Positions 1 through 6,920 of a stretch of 20,691 nucleotides of DNA are shown here, in pieces (position 1 is the first letter of the stretch; the number at the start of each line of letters is the position of its first letter). The notes beneath the pieces were generated by a model. That model was given only the letters and a program-made list of their open reading frames with translations, was not told where the DNA came from and ran no database searches. The stretch covers positions 1-20,691 of the forward strand of contig JAKAZX010000018.1 in NCBI GenBank assembly GCA_021826485.1. Reading direction: 5' to 3'. A program made the translations under genes and the position numbers. Origin of the DNA: Pseudomonadota bacterium. GTDB taxonomy: Bacteria; Pseudomonadota; Alphaproteobacteria; Acetobacterales; Acetobacteraceae.

Positions 1-1776
1 GCCCGCCTTCAGGTAGTTGCGGAACCCGTCAGCGACCGGTTCGAGCACGGCGATCGAGTCGACATCGGTCTGCGCCTGCGTGGCATCCGTGCGACCCGGC
101 ACGAACGGCACTTCCACGTCATGGCCGGCCTTCCTGGCGGCATGCTCCACGGCTGCGCAGCCACCAAGCACGATCAGGTCGGCGATCGACACCTTCTTCC
201 CGCCCGACTGCGCGGCGTTGAACGTCGTGCGAATGCGCTCAAGGGCGTCGAGCACCTTCGCGAGTTGCGCCGGCTGGTTCACTTCCCAGCCGCTTTGCGG
301 AGCGAGGCGGATGCGTGCGCCATTGGCACCGCCGCGCTTGTCGGAATTGCGGAAGGTCGCCGCCGATGCCCATGCCGTGCCCACGAGTTCGGGGACCGAA
401 AGGCCGGACTCGAGGATCTTCCCTTTGAGGGCACGAATGTCCTGGGCATCGATCAGCGGATGATCGACGGGCGGCACCGGGTCCTGCCAGATCAGTTCCT
501 CCCGCGGCACCAGCGGACCGAGGTAGCGGGAGCGCGGCCCCATGTCGCGATGGGTCAGCTTGAACCAGGCCCGCGCGAACGCATCCGCGAACTGGTCGGG
601 ATGCGCGTGGAAGCGCCTGGAAATCTTCTCATAGGCAGGGTCGAACCGCAGCGACAGGTCGGTCGTCAGCATCGCCGGGGCGCGCCGCTTGGACGGATCG
701 AACGGATCGGGGATCGTCCCCGCACCCGCGCCGTTCTTCGGCTGCCACTGATGCGCGCCCGCCGGGCTCTTGGTCAGTTCCCATTCATAGCCGAACAGGA
801 TGTCGAAGAAGCTGTTGCTCCACTGTGTCGGCTTGGTGGTCCAGACCACTTCCAGGCCGCTGCCGATGGCGTCGGCACCCTTGCCGCTGCCGTATGTGCT
901 GTGCCAGCCGAGGCCCTGCTCCACAAGGCCGGCCGCTTCGGGGGCCGGCCCGACGAGCGCCGCGTCGCCGGCGCCGTGCGTCTTGCCGAACGTGTGGCCG
1001 CCGGCGATCAGCGCGACCGTTTCCTCATCGTTCATCGCCATCCGGGCGAACGTCTCCCGGATGTCGCGCGCGGCGGCGATCGGGTCGGGATTGCCGTTCG
1101 GGCCTTCCGGATTGACGTAGATGAGGCCCATCTGCACGGCGGCCAGGGGGTTTTCCAGAGCGCGGTCGCCGGTATAGCGCTTGTCCGCCAGCCAGGCGTT
1201 CTCGGGACCCCAATAGGTATCCTCTTCCGGCTCCCAGACATCGTCACGCCCGCCGCCGAAGCCGAAGGTCTTGAAGCCCATCGACTCGAGCGCGCAGTTA
1301 CCGGCCAGGATCATCAGGTCGGCCCAGGAAATCCGCTTGCCGTATTTGCGCTTGATGGGCCACAGCAGCCGCCGCGCCTTGTCGAGGTTGACGTTGTCCG
1401 GCCAACTGTTGAGCGGCGCGAAACGCTGCGTGCCGGACGAGGCCCCGCCGCGACCGTCGGCGATGCGATAGGTGCCCGCGCTGTGCCAGGCCATGCGGAT
1501 GAAGAGCGGCCCGTAATGGCCAAAATCGGCCGGCCACCAATCCTGCGAGGTGGTCATCAGCGCAAAGAGGTCCTTTCTCAGCGCCTCCAGGTCGAGCGTC
1601 TTGAATTCGGCGGCATAGTCGAAGCCCTTGCCCATTGGATCGGACAGAGACGAGTGCTGATGGAGGATGCTGATGTTCAACTGGTTCGGCCACCAGTCGC
1701 GATTCGACCGTCCCCCGAGCGTCGCGTTCGGTCGAACCCCGTGCATGACCGGGCATCCGCCGGCGTTCTGGTCCAT
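1..1776 (-). CDS. katG: Catalase-peroxidase KatG, partial (C-terminal end outside the window)
   Basis: A cytoplasmic haem enzyme that removes hydrogen peroxide by catalase and broad peroxidase activity. The minus-strand frame is open from 1776 to the left edge and gives 592 residues; KatG proteins usually have about 730-750, so roughly the last 150 residues are missing. Visible motifs are the distal haem stretch RMAWHSAGTYR (Arg94, Trp97, His98), the YVNPEGPNGNPDP stretch with the adduct tyrosine, and RMAMNDEETVALIAGGHTF, which holds the adduct methionine and the proximal haem histidine. The Met-Tyr-Trp adduct residues needed for catalase activity are therefore all present. The N-terminus (MDQNAGGCPV) is typical. 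The ATG at 1776 is preceded by GGAGGG four bases away (1781-1786), which fixes the start. The gene is divergent from oxyR and probably activated by it through the site at 1925-1939. Confidence 0.97.
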   Translation of the reverse strand, partial: MDQNAGGCPVMHGVRPNATLGGRSNRDWWPNQLNISILHQHSSLSDPMGKGFDYAAEFKTLDLEALRKDLFALMTTSQDWWPADFGHYGPLFIRMAWHSAGTYRIADGRGGASSGTQRFAPLNSWPDNVNLDKARRLLWPIKRKYGKRISWADLMILAGNCALESMGFKTFGFGGGRDDVWEPEEDTYWGPENAWLADKRYTGDRALENPLAAVQMGLIYVNPEGPNGNPDPIAAARDIRETFARMAMNDEETVALIAGGHTFGKTHGAGDAALVGPAPEAAGLVEQGLGWHSTYGSGKGADAIGSGLEVVWTTKPTQWSNSFFDILFGYEWELTKSPAGAHQWQPKNGAGAGTIPDPFDPSKRRAPAMLTTDLSLRFDPAYEKISRRFHAHPDQFADAFARAWFKLTHRDMGPRSRYLGPLVPREELIWQDPVPPVDHPLIDAQDIRALKGKILESGLSVPELVGTAWASAATFRNSDKRGGANGARIRLAPQSGWEVNQPAQLAKVLDALERIRTTFNAAQSGGKKVSIADLIVLGGCAAVEHAARKAGHDVEVPFVPGRTDATQAQTDVDSIAVLEPVADGFRNYLKAG

Positions 1777-1891
1777 GTTTCCCTCCGATCCGGTTGTCGT
1801 TCCTGGACGCACCCTGCGCCCGGGCTACGTGTTGGATCCGACCGATCCTCCCACGAGGATTGGCCTTGCGCAGTGCTACCTGCAGGGCCAT

Positions 1892-1930
1892 GATAGACAC
1901 AAGCTCCAGACCCCAATGGGGAGGATAGAC
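1892..1930. repeat. Two GATAGAC direct repeats 32 bp apart in the katG-oxyR gap
   Basis: GATAGAC occurs at 1892-1898 and again at 1924-1930. The 32-bp offset is close to three turns of B-DNA, so both copies face the same side of the helix. The right copy is the left half of the perfect OxyR element at 1925-1939. The left copy has a poor partner half (CTCC at 1904-1907 where CTAT is expected). The repeat may extend the contact of an OxyR tetramer. This is inferred from spacing alone. Confidence 0.45.
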
Positions 1931-1939
1931 GGTATCTAT
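1925..1939. promoter_or_regulatory. OxyR operator, perfect ATAG-N7-CTAT element
   Basis: ATAG (1925-1928) and CTAT (1936-1939) are separated by exactly seven bases. This is the dimer unit of the OxyR consensus, which is built from ATAG and CTAT quarter sites spaced by N7. It also has the T-N11-A core of LysR-type regulators. It ends 21 bp before the oxyR start and lies about 150 bp from the katG start. That position suits autoregulation of oxyR and activation of katG. Only one dimer unit is perfect; the adjoining unit expected for a tetramer is degenerate. Confidence 0.7.
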
Positions 1940-1960
1940 GGAGACTGTCCATCCGGCCGG

Positions 1961-2866
1961 ATGAATCTCCGGGACCTCCGCTATGTGCTGGCCGTCGCCG
2001 AGCATGGACATTTCGGCCATGCCGCGGAAGCCTGCGGCATCAGCCAGCCAACCCTGTCCGTTCAGGTACGCAAGCTTGAGGAAATCCTGGGGATCGCGCT
2101 GTTCGAGCGCACCAGCAAGACGGTCGTGCCGACCGATGCCTGCGAACGGCTGATCAGCCATGTCCGCGCCGCCGTCGCAGAGGCCGATGCAATTCTGGCG
2201 GTGGCGCGGAGCCTGCGGAACCCGCTGGCCGGACGCCTGCGGCTGGGCATCATCCCGACCCTCGCGCCCTATCTGCTGCCGCTGGTTTTCGCACCGCTGC
2301 GTGAGGCCCTGCCGCTGCTGGAGGTGGAGCCGTGGGAGGACCAGACCCTGGCGCTGCTGGAGCGTCTGCGGACCCATGACCTGGACGGGGCGCTGCTCGC
2401 CACCGAGGTTGACGCACCGGACCTCGCGAGCCGCCCGCTGTTTGCGGAGCCGTTCCTGGCGGCGTTGCCGCCCGACCATCGGCTTGCCGCACGCGCCGAG
2501 GTGGCCGAAGGCGAGTTGGCGGAGGACATTCTGGTCCTGGCCGATGGGCATTGCCTGCGCGACCAGACGCTCGCGGCCTGCGGCCGCAGCGGCGCCCTCG
2601 GCAGCGCGATGCGCGCAACCAGCCTCTCGACGCTGCTCAACATGGTGGCTGCGGGATATGGCACCACCCTGATCCCGGGTCTGGCGGCGGGAACCGCCCA
2701 GGACGCGGGGATCGTCTTGCGGCCGCTCGCCGCCCGCACGGATCGCACCATACGGATCGCCTGGCGTGCGCATTTCCCGCGCCGCGCGGCGGTGGAGGCG
2801 GTCGGCAACGTCGTGGCCAGCCGCCTGAAGGGGTTTGCCGCGGGGGCATCCATGGGGACGATCTGA
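1961..2866 (+). CDS. oxyR: OxyR, LysR-type hydrogen peroxide-responsive regulator
   Basis: A 301-residue LysR-family transcription factor that senses peroxide by forming a disulfide and then activates genes such as katG. Residues 1-60 hold the winged helix-turn-helix (MNLRDLRYVLAVAEHGHFGH, then SQPTLSVQVRKLEE and ALFERTSK). The rest is the substrate-binding-type sensor domain. The OxyR signature HCLRDQTLAAC is present, with the redox cysteines at 198 and 207, nine residues apart as in E. coli OxyR, and the histidine before the first one. This separates it from a generic LysR protein. The frame is open further upstream to 1667, but the ATG at 1961 gives the family's N-terminus, and the longer form would read through the operator. 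No strong ribosome binding site is seen. It is divergent from katG, its likely target. Confidence 0.95.
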   Translation: MNLRDLRYVLAVAEHGHFGHAAEACGISQPTLSVQVRKLEEILGIALFERTSKTVVPTDACERLISHVRAAVAEADAILAVARSLRNPLAGRLRLGIIPTLAPYLLPLVFAPLREALPLLEVEPWEDQTLALLERLRTHDLDGALLATEVDAPDLASRPLFAEPFLAALPPDHRLAARAEVAEGELAEDILVLADGHCLRDQTLAACGRSGALGSAMRATSLSTLLNMVAAGYGTTLIPGLAAGTAQDAGIVLRPLAARTDRTIRIAWRAHFPRRAAVEAVGNVVASRLKGFAAGASMGTI

Positions 2867-3022
2867 TCGTCGCGCCGCGAAAAGGCTGCGTCCATCGGTG
2901 CTGCGGGCCGATCGATCCCGGCGCCGGCATTCCCGCGCGGCCGCCATTTCGCGGCCTCGCGCGGTCTTCCCAAGCAGGGTCGCACGGGCCTTAATGCCCC
3001 AAGGACAGGGGAGACGCATGCC

Positions 3023-3895
3023 ATGATCCCGCGGGACCGCGCCGCCTACTCGGCGATCGTCGATCGCCCCCGCATCCGCCTGCCCGGCGACGCGCGCATG
3101 GTGGTCTGGACGATCGTGAACCTCGAAGTCTGGGATATCGCGCGGCCGATGGCGCGGCAGATCCTGCCGGCCCCGACCGGCCAGCCGCTGCTGCCCGACG
3201 TGCCCAACTGGGCATGGCACGAATACGGCATGCGCGTCGGGGTCTGGCGCTTCTTCCGCCTGTTCGAGCGGCTTGGCATCCGCCCGACACTGTCCATCAA
3301 TGCGCGGGTCTGCGAGGATTATCCCCGCGTCGCCGGACAGGCGCGCGATGCCGGCTGGGAATTCATGGGCCACGCCTGGGATCAGATACCGATCCATCGC
3401 ATCGATGATCAGGCGGCAATGATCCGCCGCAGCCTGGACACGCTGCACGCATTCACCGGAACGCGCCCGGTCGGCTGGCTCGGCCCCGGCCTGACGGAGA
3501 CGGCGGAAACCCCCGACCTGCTCGCCGCAGCCGGCATCCGCTATATCGGCGACTGGGTTTATGATGACGAGCCGACGGAAATATCCACCGCGCACGGCAA
3601 GCTGGTGACGCTGCCCTACACGGTTGAGCTGAACGACATTCCGACCATGATCGTGCAGCATCACGAGTCGCCCTACTGGCTCGTCCGGTGCCGCGACAGC
3701 TTCGACCGGCTGTATCAGGAAAGCGCGCAGCGGCCGAAATTCATGGCGATTGCAATCCATCCCTATATTTCCGGCCAGCCCCACCGCATCCGCTATCTCG
3801 AGGAGGTCTACGACCACATCAACCGCCACGACGGCGTCCTGCACTGGAACGGCATCGAGATGCTGAACTGGTGGGATGGCGGTGCCGGGCGATGA
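3023..3895 (+). CDS. Polysaccharide deacetylase family protein, PuuE-like (carbohydrate esterase 4 fold)
   Basis: A 290-residue NodB-fold protein without signal peptide or membrane segment, so probably cytosolic. Family members hydrolyse N-acetyl groups of sugars or, in the PuuE branch, the amide ring of allantoin. The first metal motif, usually an Asp pair, reads NLEVWD here, and the second is GHAWDQIPIH (about residues 114-123). The C-terminal part has AIAIHPYISGQPHR, matching the family's last catalytic motif. The Asp-to-Glu change in motif 1 and the lack of an export signal point to the PuuE-like group rather than to cell-wall deacetylases. The ATG at 3023 follows AGGGGAG by nine bases; an ATG at 3018 is out of frame. 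Its stop overlaps the start of the 2Fe-2S subunit (ATGA), which implies coupled translation and a shared pathway. The substrate is unknown. Confidence 0.8.
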   Translation: MIPRDRAAYSAIVDRPRIRLPGDARMVVWTIVNLEVWDIARPMARQILPAPTGQPLLPDVPNWAWHEYGMRVGVWRFFRLFERLGIRPTLSINARVCEDYPRVAGQARDAGWEFMGHAWDQIPIHRIDDQAAMIRRSLDTLHAFTGTRPVGWLGPGLTETAETPDLLAAAGIRYIGDWVYDDEPTEISTAHGKLVTLPYTVELNDIPTMIVQHHESPYWLVRCRDSFDRLYQESAQRPKFMAIAIHPYISGQPHRIRYLEEVYDHINRHDGVLHWNGIEMLNWWDGGAGR

Positions 3896-4377
3896 CCTTG
3901 GCGGTCCCAATCGCGCTGACGGTGAATGGGGAGCGGGTGGAGGAGACGGTTCAACCCGGCCTGCATCTGGCAGATTTCCTGCGCGAGCGACTGGGGCTTG
4001 TCGGCACGCATATCGGCTGCGAGCACGGCGTCTGCGGGGCCTGCACCGTCCGGCTGGACGGTGCGATCGTTCGCGGCTGTCTGGTGCTGGCAGTGCAGGC
4101 CGACGGTCGGCAGGTGGAGACCATCGAGGGGATCAGCGACGCCGGCACGATCGCGGAGCTTCAGGCAGCGTTTCACGCGCATAACGCGCTGCAATGCGGC
4201 TTCTGCACTCCGGCGATGCTGCTGACAGCCGATGCACTGCTGCGCCAGGGCGGCGTGCCGTCGCGGGAGGCGATTCGCCGGCATATTTCCGGCAACTACT
4301 GCCGCTGCACCGGCTATCACGCCATCGTCGATGCCATCGAAAGCGTCGCACGCGCCCGCGGGGGCGACGCATCATGA
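3892..4377 (+). CDS. 2Fe-2S subunit of a xanthine dehydrogenase-family molybdenum hydroxylase
   Basis: The small iron-sulfur subunit (161 residues) that carries electrons away from the molybdenum site. The N-terminal plant-type ferredoxin domain has CEHGVCGAC with Cys43, Cys48 and Cys51, plus Cys63 in VRGCL. The C-terminal helical domain has the second [2Fe-2S] motif, QCGFCTPAML and NYCRCTGYH. Length and layout match CoxS, XdhA-type and IorA small subunits. No Tat signal is visible, so the enzyme should be cytosolic. The ATG at 3892 overlaps the deacetylase stop, and its own stop overlaps the start of the large subunit at 4374, so all three are translationally coupled. The frame continues upstream of 3892, but that part lies inside the deacetylase gene and does not resemble the family. 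Confidence 0.95.
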   Translation: MTLAVPIALTVNGERVEETVQPGLHLADFLRERLGLVGTHIGCEHGVCGACTVRLDGAIVRGCLVLAVQADGRQVETIEGISDAGTIAELQAAFHAHNALQCGFCTPAMLLTADALLRQGGVPSREAIRRHISGNYCRCTGYHAIVDAIESVARARGGDAS

Positions 4378-6785
4378 CGGAAGCCGCCCTGTCGCCGCTC
4401 GATCGACCGAACTCCTATATCGGCCGCGCACTGCCCCGACCGAATCTGCGCCGCCTCCTGGAAGGTCGGGGGTGCTATGTCAGCGATCTCGCGCTGCCGC
4501 GCATGCTGCATGTCGCCTTCCTTCGTTCGCCGCATGCGCATGCTCGGATTGTCGCCATCGACCACACCGCCGCGCGCGGCATGCCCGGCGTCGTCGCGGT
4601 GTTCACGGGGCCCGATCTGGCTGCCGTCTGCGCGCCCTGGATCGGCGTGCTGACACATCTCAAGGGCCTGAAATCCGCGCCGCAATATCCGCTTGCGGTG
4701 GATTGCGCGCGCTGGCAGGGCGAAGCGGTGGCGGCGGTGGCGGCGCGCAGCCGGGCGGAAGCCGAGGACGCGGCCGAGCAGATTCAGGTGGACTATGTCC
4801 CGCTGCCGCCGGTGACGGAGCCCGAGACCGCGCTCGATCCGGCGACGCCGGTCATCCACCCCGCGCTCCGCGATAATCTGGCATTCACGCGGGCGTTGGA
4901 GGCGGGCGACACGGCCGCTGCGTTCGCCGGTGCCGATGCTGTCGTCCAGGCCACGTTCCGGTTCGGCCGGCACACCGGCGTGACATTGGAGTCGCGATCG
5001 ATCGTCGCGGACTGGAACCGCGGCGCGCAGCGGCTGTCGGTGCACCAGGGTCACCAGGCGCCGCACATGATGCGCCACGTCTTCGCGACGACGCTCGGAC
5101 TGGAGGAGGCACAGGTCCGCGTCGTCTGCGAGGACGTGGGCGGTTCGTTCGGCTTGAAGGTGCACGCCTATCCGGACGAGATGGCCACCGTCGCGATCGC
5201 GAAGCTGCTCGGGCGCCCGATCAAGTTCGTTGCCGATCGGCTGGAAAGCTTCGCAACCGATATCCACGCGCGCGATCACCGGATAAATGCGCGCATCGGG
5301 CTGATGCGCGACGGCCGCATCACGGCGCTCGAGATCGATGACCTCACCGGGATCGGCCCCTTTTCCGTCTATCCTCGCACCTCCGCAGTGGAGGCCAATC
5401 AGGTCCTCAATCTCGTCGGCGGCGCGTACCGGCTGGAGAATTACAAGGCGCAGACGCGCGTAGTGTTCCAGACGAAGACGCCGATGTGCCAATATCGTGG
5501 CGTCGGGCATCCGATTGCCACTTCGGTAACCGAAGGGCTGATCGACCTTGCTGCGGCGCGGATCGGCATGGAGCCGGCGGAACTGCGGCGGCGCAACCTC
5601 GTTCCCGACGACGCCTATCCCTGCGAGTCCGTCACCGGCCTCAAGTTCGAAAAACTGTCCCATCACGCCGCTCTCGATAAGCTGCTCCGCATGATGGATT
5701 ATGATGCCTTGCGGCGCGAACAGGCGGCGTTGCGGTCGCGCGGGATTCACCGCGGCATCGGGATCGCGAGCTTCATCGAAATCACCAATCCGGGTCCGGC
5801 ATTCTACGGCGTCGGCGGCGGGCGGATTTCCTCGCAGGACGGCGCGGCAGTGCGGCTTGAAGCCTCCGGCGCCGTGATCTGCCAGATCAGCGTGACCGAG
5901 CAGGGACAGGGAACGGAAGCGGTCATCGCCCAGGTGGTGGCGACGGCCTTCGGCGTGCCGGTCGAACAGGTGCGGGTGCAGCTCGGCGATACGGATGCGA
6001 CGCCGTTCGGCGGCGGCACCTGGGCATCCCGCGGCGCAGGGATCGGCGGCGAAGCCGCGTGGCGGGCAGGATGTGCGTTGCGCGACAATGTCCTGGCGGT
6101 GGCCGCCAGCATTCTCCAGACATCTCCCGCCGCACTCGACATCGTCGGCGGCCTGATTGTTGATGCAGAAACCGGCCGGGAATGCATGCCGATCTCGGAA
6201 CTTGCGCGCATCGCATATTTCCGGCCGGATACGCTGCCCGCAGGCGTGCAATCCGAATTGATCGCGACACGGCATTTCGTGCCCCGCGCATACCCCTTCG
6301 CCTTCACCAACGGTGCGCAGGCGAACTGGCTTGAGATCGATCTCGAAACCGGCTTCGTGCGGCTGTTGCGGCACTGGTGTGTCGAAGATTGCGGCCGGAT
6401 CATCAACCCGTTGCTGGTCGATGAGCAGATCCGGGGTGGTGTGGTTCAGGGGCTCGGCGCCGCGTTGTTCGAGCACTGCCGCTATGACGAGCAGGGGCAG
6501 TTGCAGAACGCGAACCTAGCCGACTACCTCGTGCCCATGGCCGCCGAGATGCCGGACATCATCGTCGGACACATCGAAACGCCGACGGCGGAGAGCGCGC
6601 TGGGCGCCAAGGGGGCCGGAGAAGCCGGGACGGCCGGCGCAGCCGCGGCGGTTGCCAATGCGGTCAACGACGCCCTGAGCCCCTTCGGCGCCGTCATCAC
6701 CGAGATTCCGATCACGCCCGAGGCGGTGCTGCGCGCGCTGCAGGATGCGCAGCACCAGAACAGGGCGGGGCCGGCCAGCTCTTGA
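4374..6785 (+). CDS. Molybdopterin-binding large subunit of a xanthine dehydrogenase-family oxidoreductase
   Basis: The catalytic subunit (803 residues), which binds molybdopterin cytosine dinucleotide in most bacterial relatives and hydroxylates aldehydes or N-heterocycles with water. Residues about 15-130 form the a/b hammerhead domain (YIGRALPRPNLRRLLEGRG). The molybdenum-cofactor domains follow, with EDVGGSFGLK, the active-site loop QYRGVGHP (Gln373) and GGGTWASRGAGIGGEA. GAKGAGEAGTAG contains the catalytic glutamate of the family (Glu750). The loop is not the AYxCSFR of true form I CO dehydrogenase, so that function is unlikely. The ATG at 4374 overlaps the small-subunit stop. No FAD-binding medium subunit is encoded in this window, unlike the usual three-gene set. 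Next come sugar-acid genes, which suggests an aldehyde or aldose-type substrate; a purine or other N-heterocycle is the main alternative. Confidence 0.92.
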   Translation: MTEAALSPLDRPNSYIGRALPRPNLRRLLEGRGCYVSDLALPRMLHVAFLRSPHAHARIVAIDHTAARGMPGVVAVFTGPDLAAVCAPWIGVLTHLKGLKSAPQYPLAVDCARWQGEAVAAVAARSRAEAEDAAEQIQVDYVPLPPVTEPETALDPATPVIHPALRDNLAFTRALEAGDTAAAFAGADAVVQATFRFGRHTGVTLESRSIVADWNRGAQRLSVHQGHQAPHMMRHVFATTLGLEEAQVRVVCEDVGGSFGLKVHAYPDEMATVAIAKLLGRPIKFVADRLESFATDIHARDHRINARIGLMRDGRITALEIDDLTGIGPFSVYPRTSAVEANQVLNLVGGAYRLENYKAQTRVVFQTKTPMCQYRGVGHPIATSVTEGLIDLAAARIGMEPAELRRRNLVPDDAYPCESVTGLKFEKLSHHAALDKLLRMMDYDALRREQAALRSRGIHRGIGIASFIEITNPGPAFYGVGGGRISSQDGAAVRLEASGAVICQISVTEQGQGTEAVIAQVVATAFGVPVEQVRVQLGDTDATPFGGGTWASRGAGIGGEAAWRAGCALRDNVLAVAASILQTSPAALDIVGGLIVDAETGRECMPISELARIAYFRPDTLPAGVQSELIATRHFVPRAYPFAFTNGAQANWLEIDLETGFVRLLRHWCVEDCGRIINPLLVDEQIRGGVVQGLGAALFEHCRYDEQGQLQNANLADYLVPMAAEMPDIIVGHIETPTAESALGAKGAGEAGTAGAAAAVANAVNDALSPFGAVITEIPITPEAVLRALQDAQHQNRAGPASS

Positions 6786-6883
6786 CGTGCCGGCTGCCGC
6801 GGCTGCGGGAAGCCGCCGCACACATGTCAGACATTTGCCGCCGGGCCGTTGACACCTGCCCACGGCCCGCCCACCCTGCGGCG

Positions 6884-6901
6884 CGGCCCGTCCGCGGGCC
6901 G
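6884..6901 (+). other. GC-rich hairpin ahead of the dehydratase gene
   Basis: CGGCCCG (6884-6890) and CGGGCCG (6895-6901) pair perfectly as a 7-bp stem around a TCCG loop. No run of T follows, so it is not a normal intrinsic terminator. It sits in the 135-bp gap between the molybdenum enzyme and the dehydratase, some 20 bases before the dehydratase start and next to its ribosome binding site. It could protect or adjust the downstream mRNA, or be chance in GC-rich DNA. Confidence 0.3.
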
Positions 6902-6920
6902 GGGTGAAGGGGGAACGGCC

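Noticed and set aside
121..1893. Long + strand open frame opposite katG
   Set aside because: It is antisense to a fully conserved KatG frame. Long antisense frames are common in GC-rich DNA, and the translation is Arg/Pro/Gly-rich without any recognisable domain.
1667..1960. N-terminal extension of OxyR
   Set aside because: The frame is open, but the extension would cover the operator and overlap katG, and the family N-terminus begins exactly at 1961.
1298..3910. 870-codon minus-strand open frame across oxyR and the deacetylase
   Set aside because: It spans the divergent promoter region and several real genes, has low-complexity composition and resembles no family. The + strand genes explain this DNA.
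4317..6476. 719-codon minus-strand open frame opposite the molybdenum subunit
   Set aside because: A shadow of the large-subunit gene: no motif and biased composition, while the + strand has the full set of cofactor motifs.
4374..6785. Aerobic CO dehydrogenase (CoxL)
   Set aside because: The active-site loop is QYRGVGHP, not the AYxCSFR needed for the Cu-Mo centre, and the CoxM subunit and cox accessory genes are absent.
6849..6854. TTGACA resembling a -35 box before the dehydratase
   Set aside because: Seventeen bases downstream there is only CACCCT-like sequence, with no usable -10 element, so a promoter is not supported.
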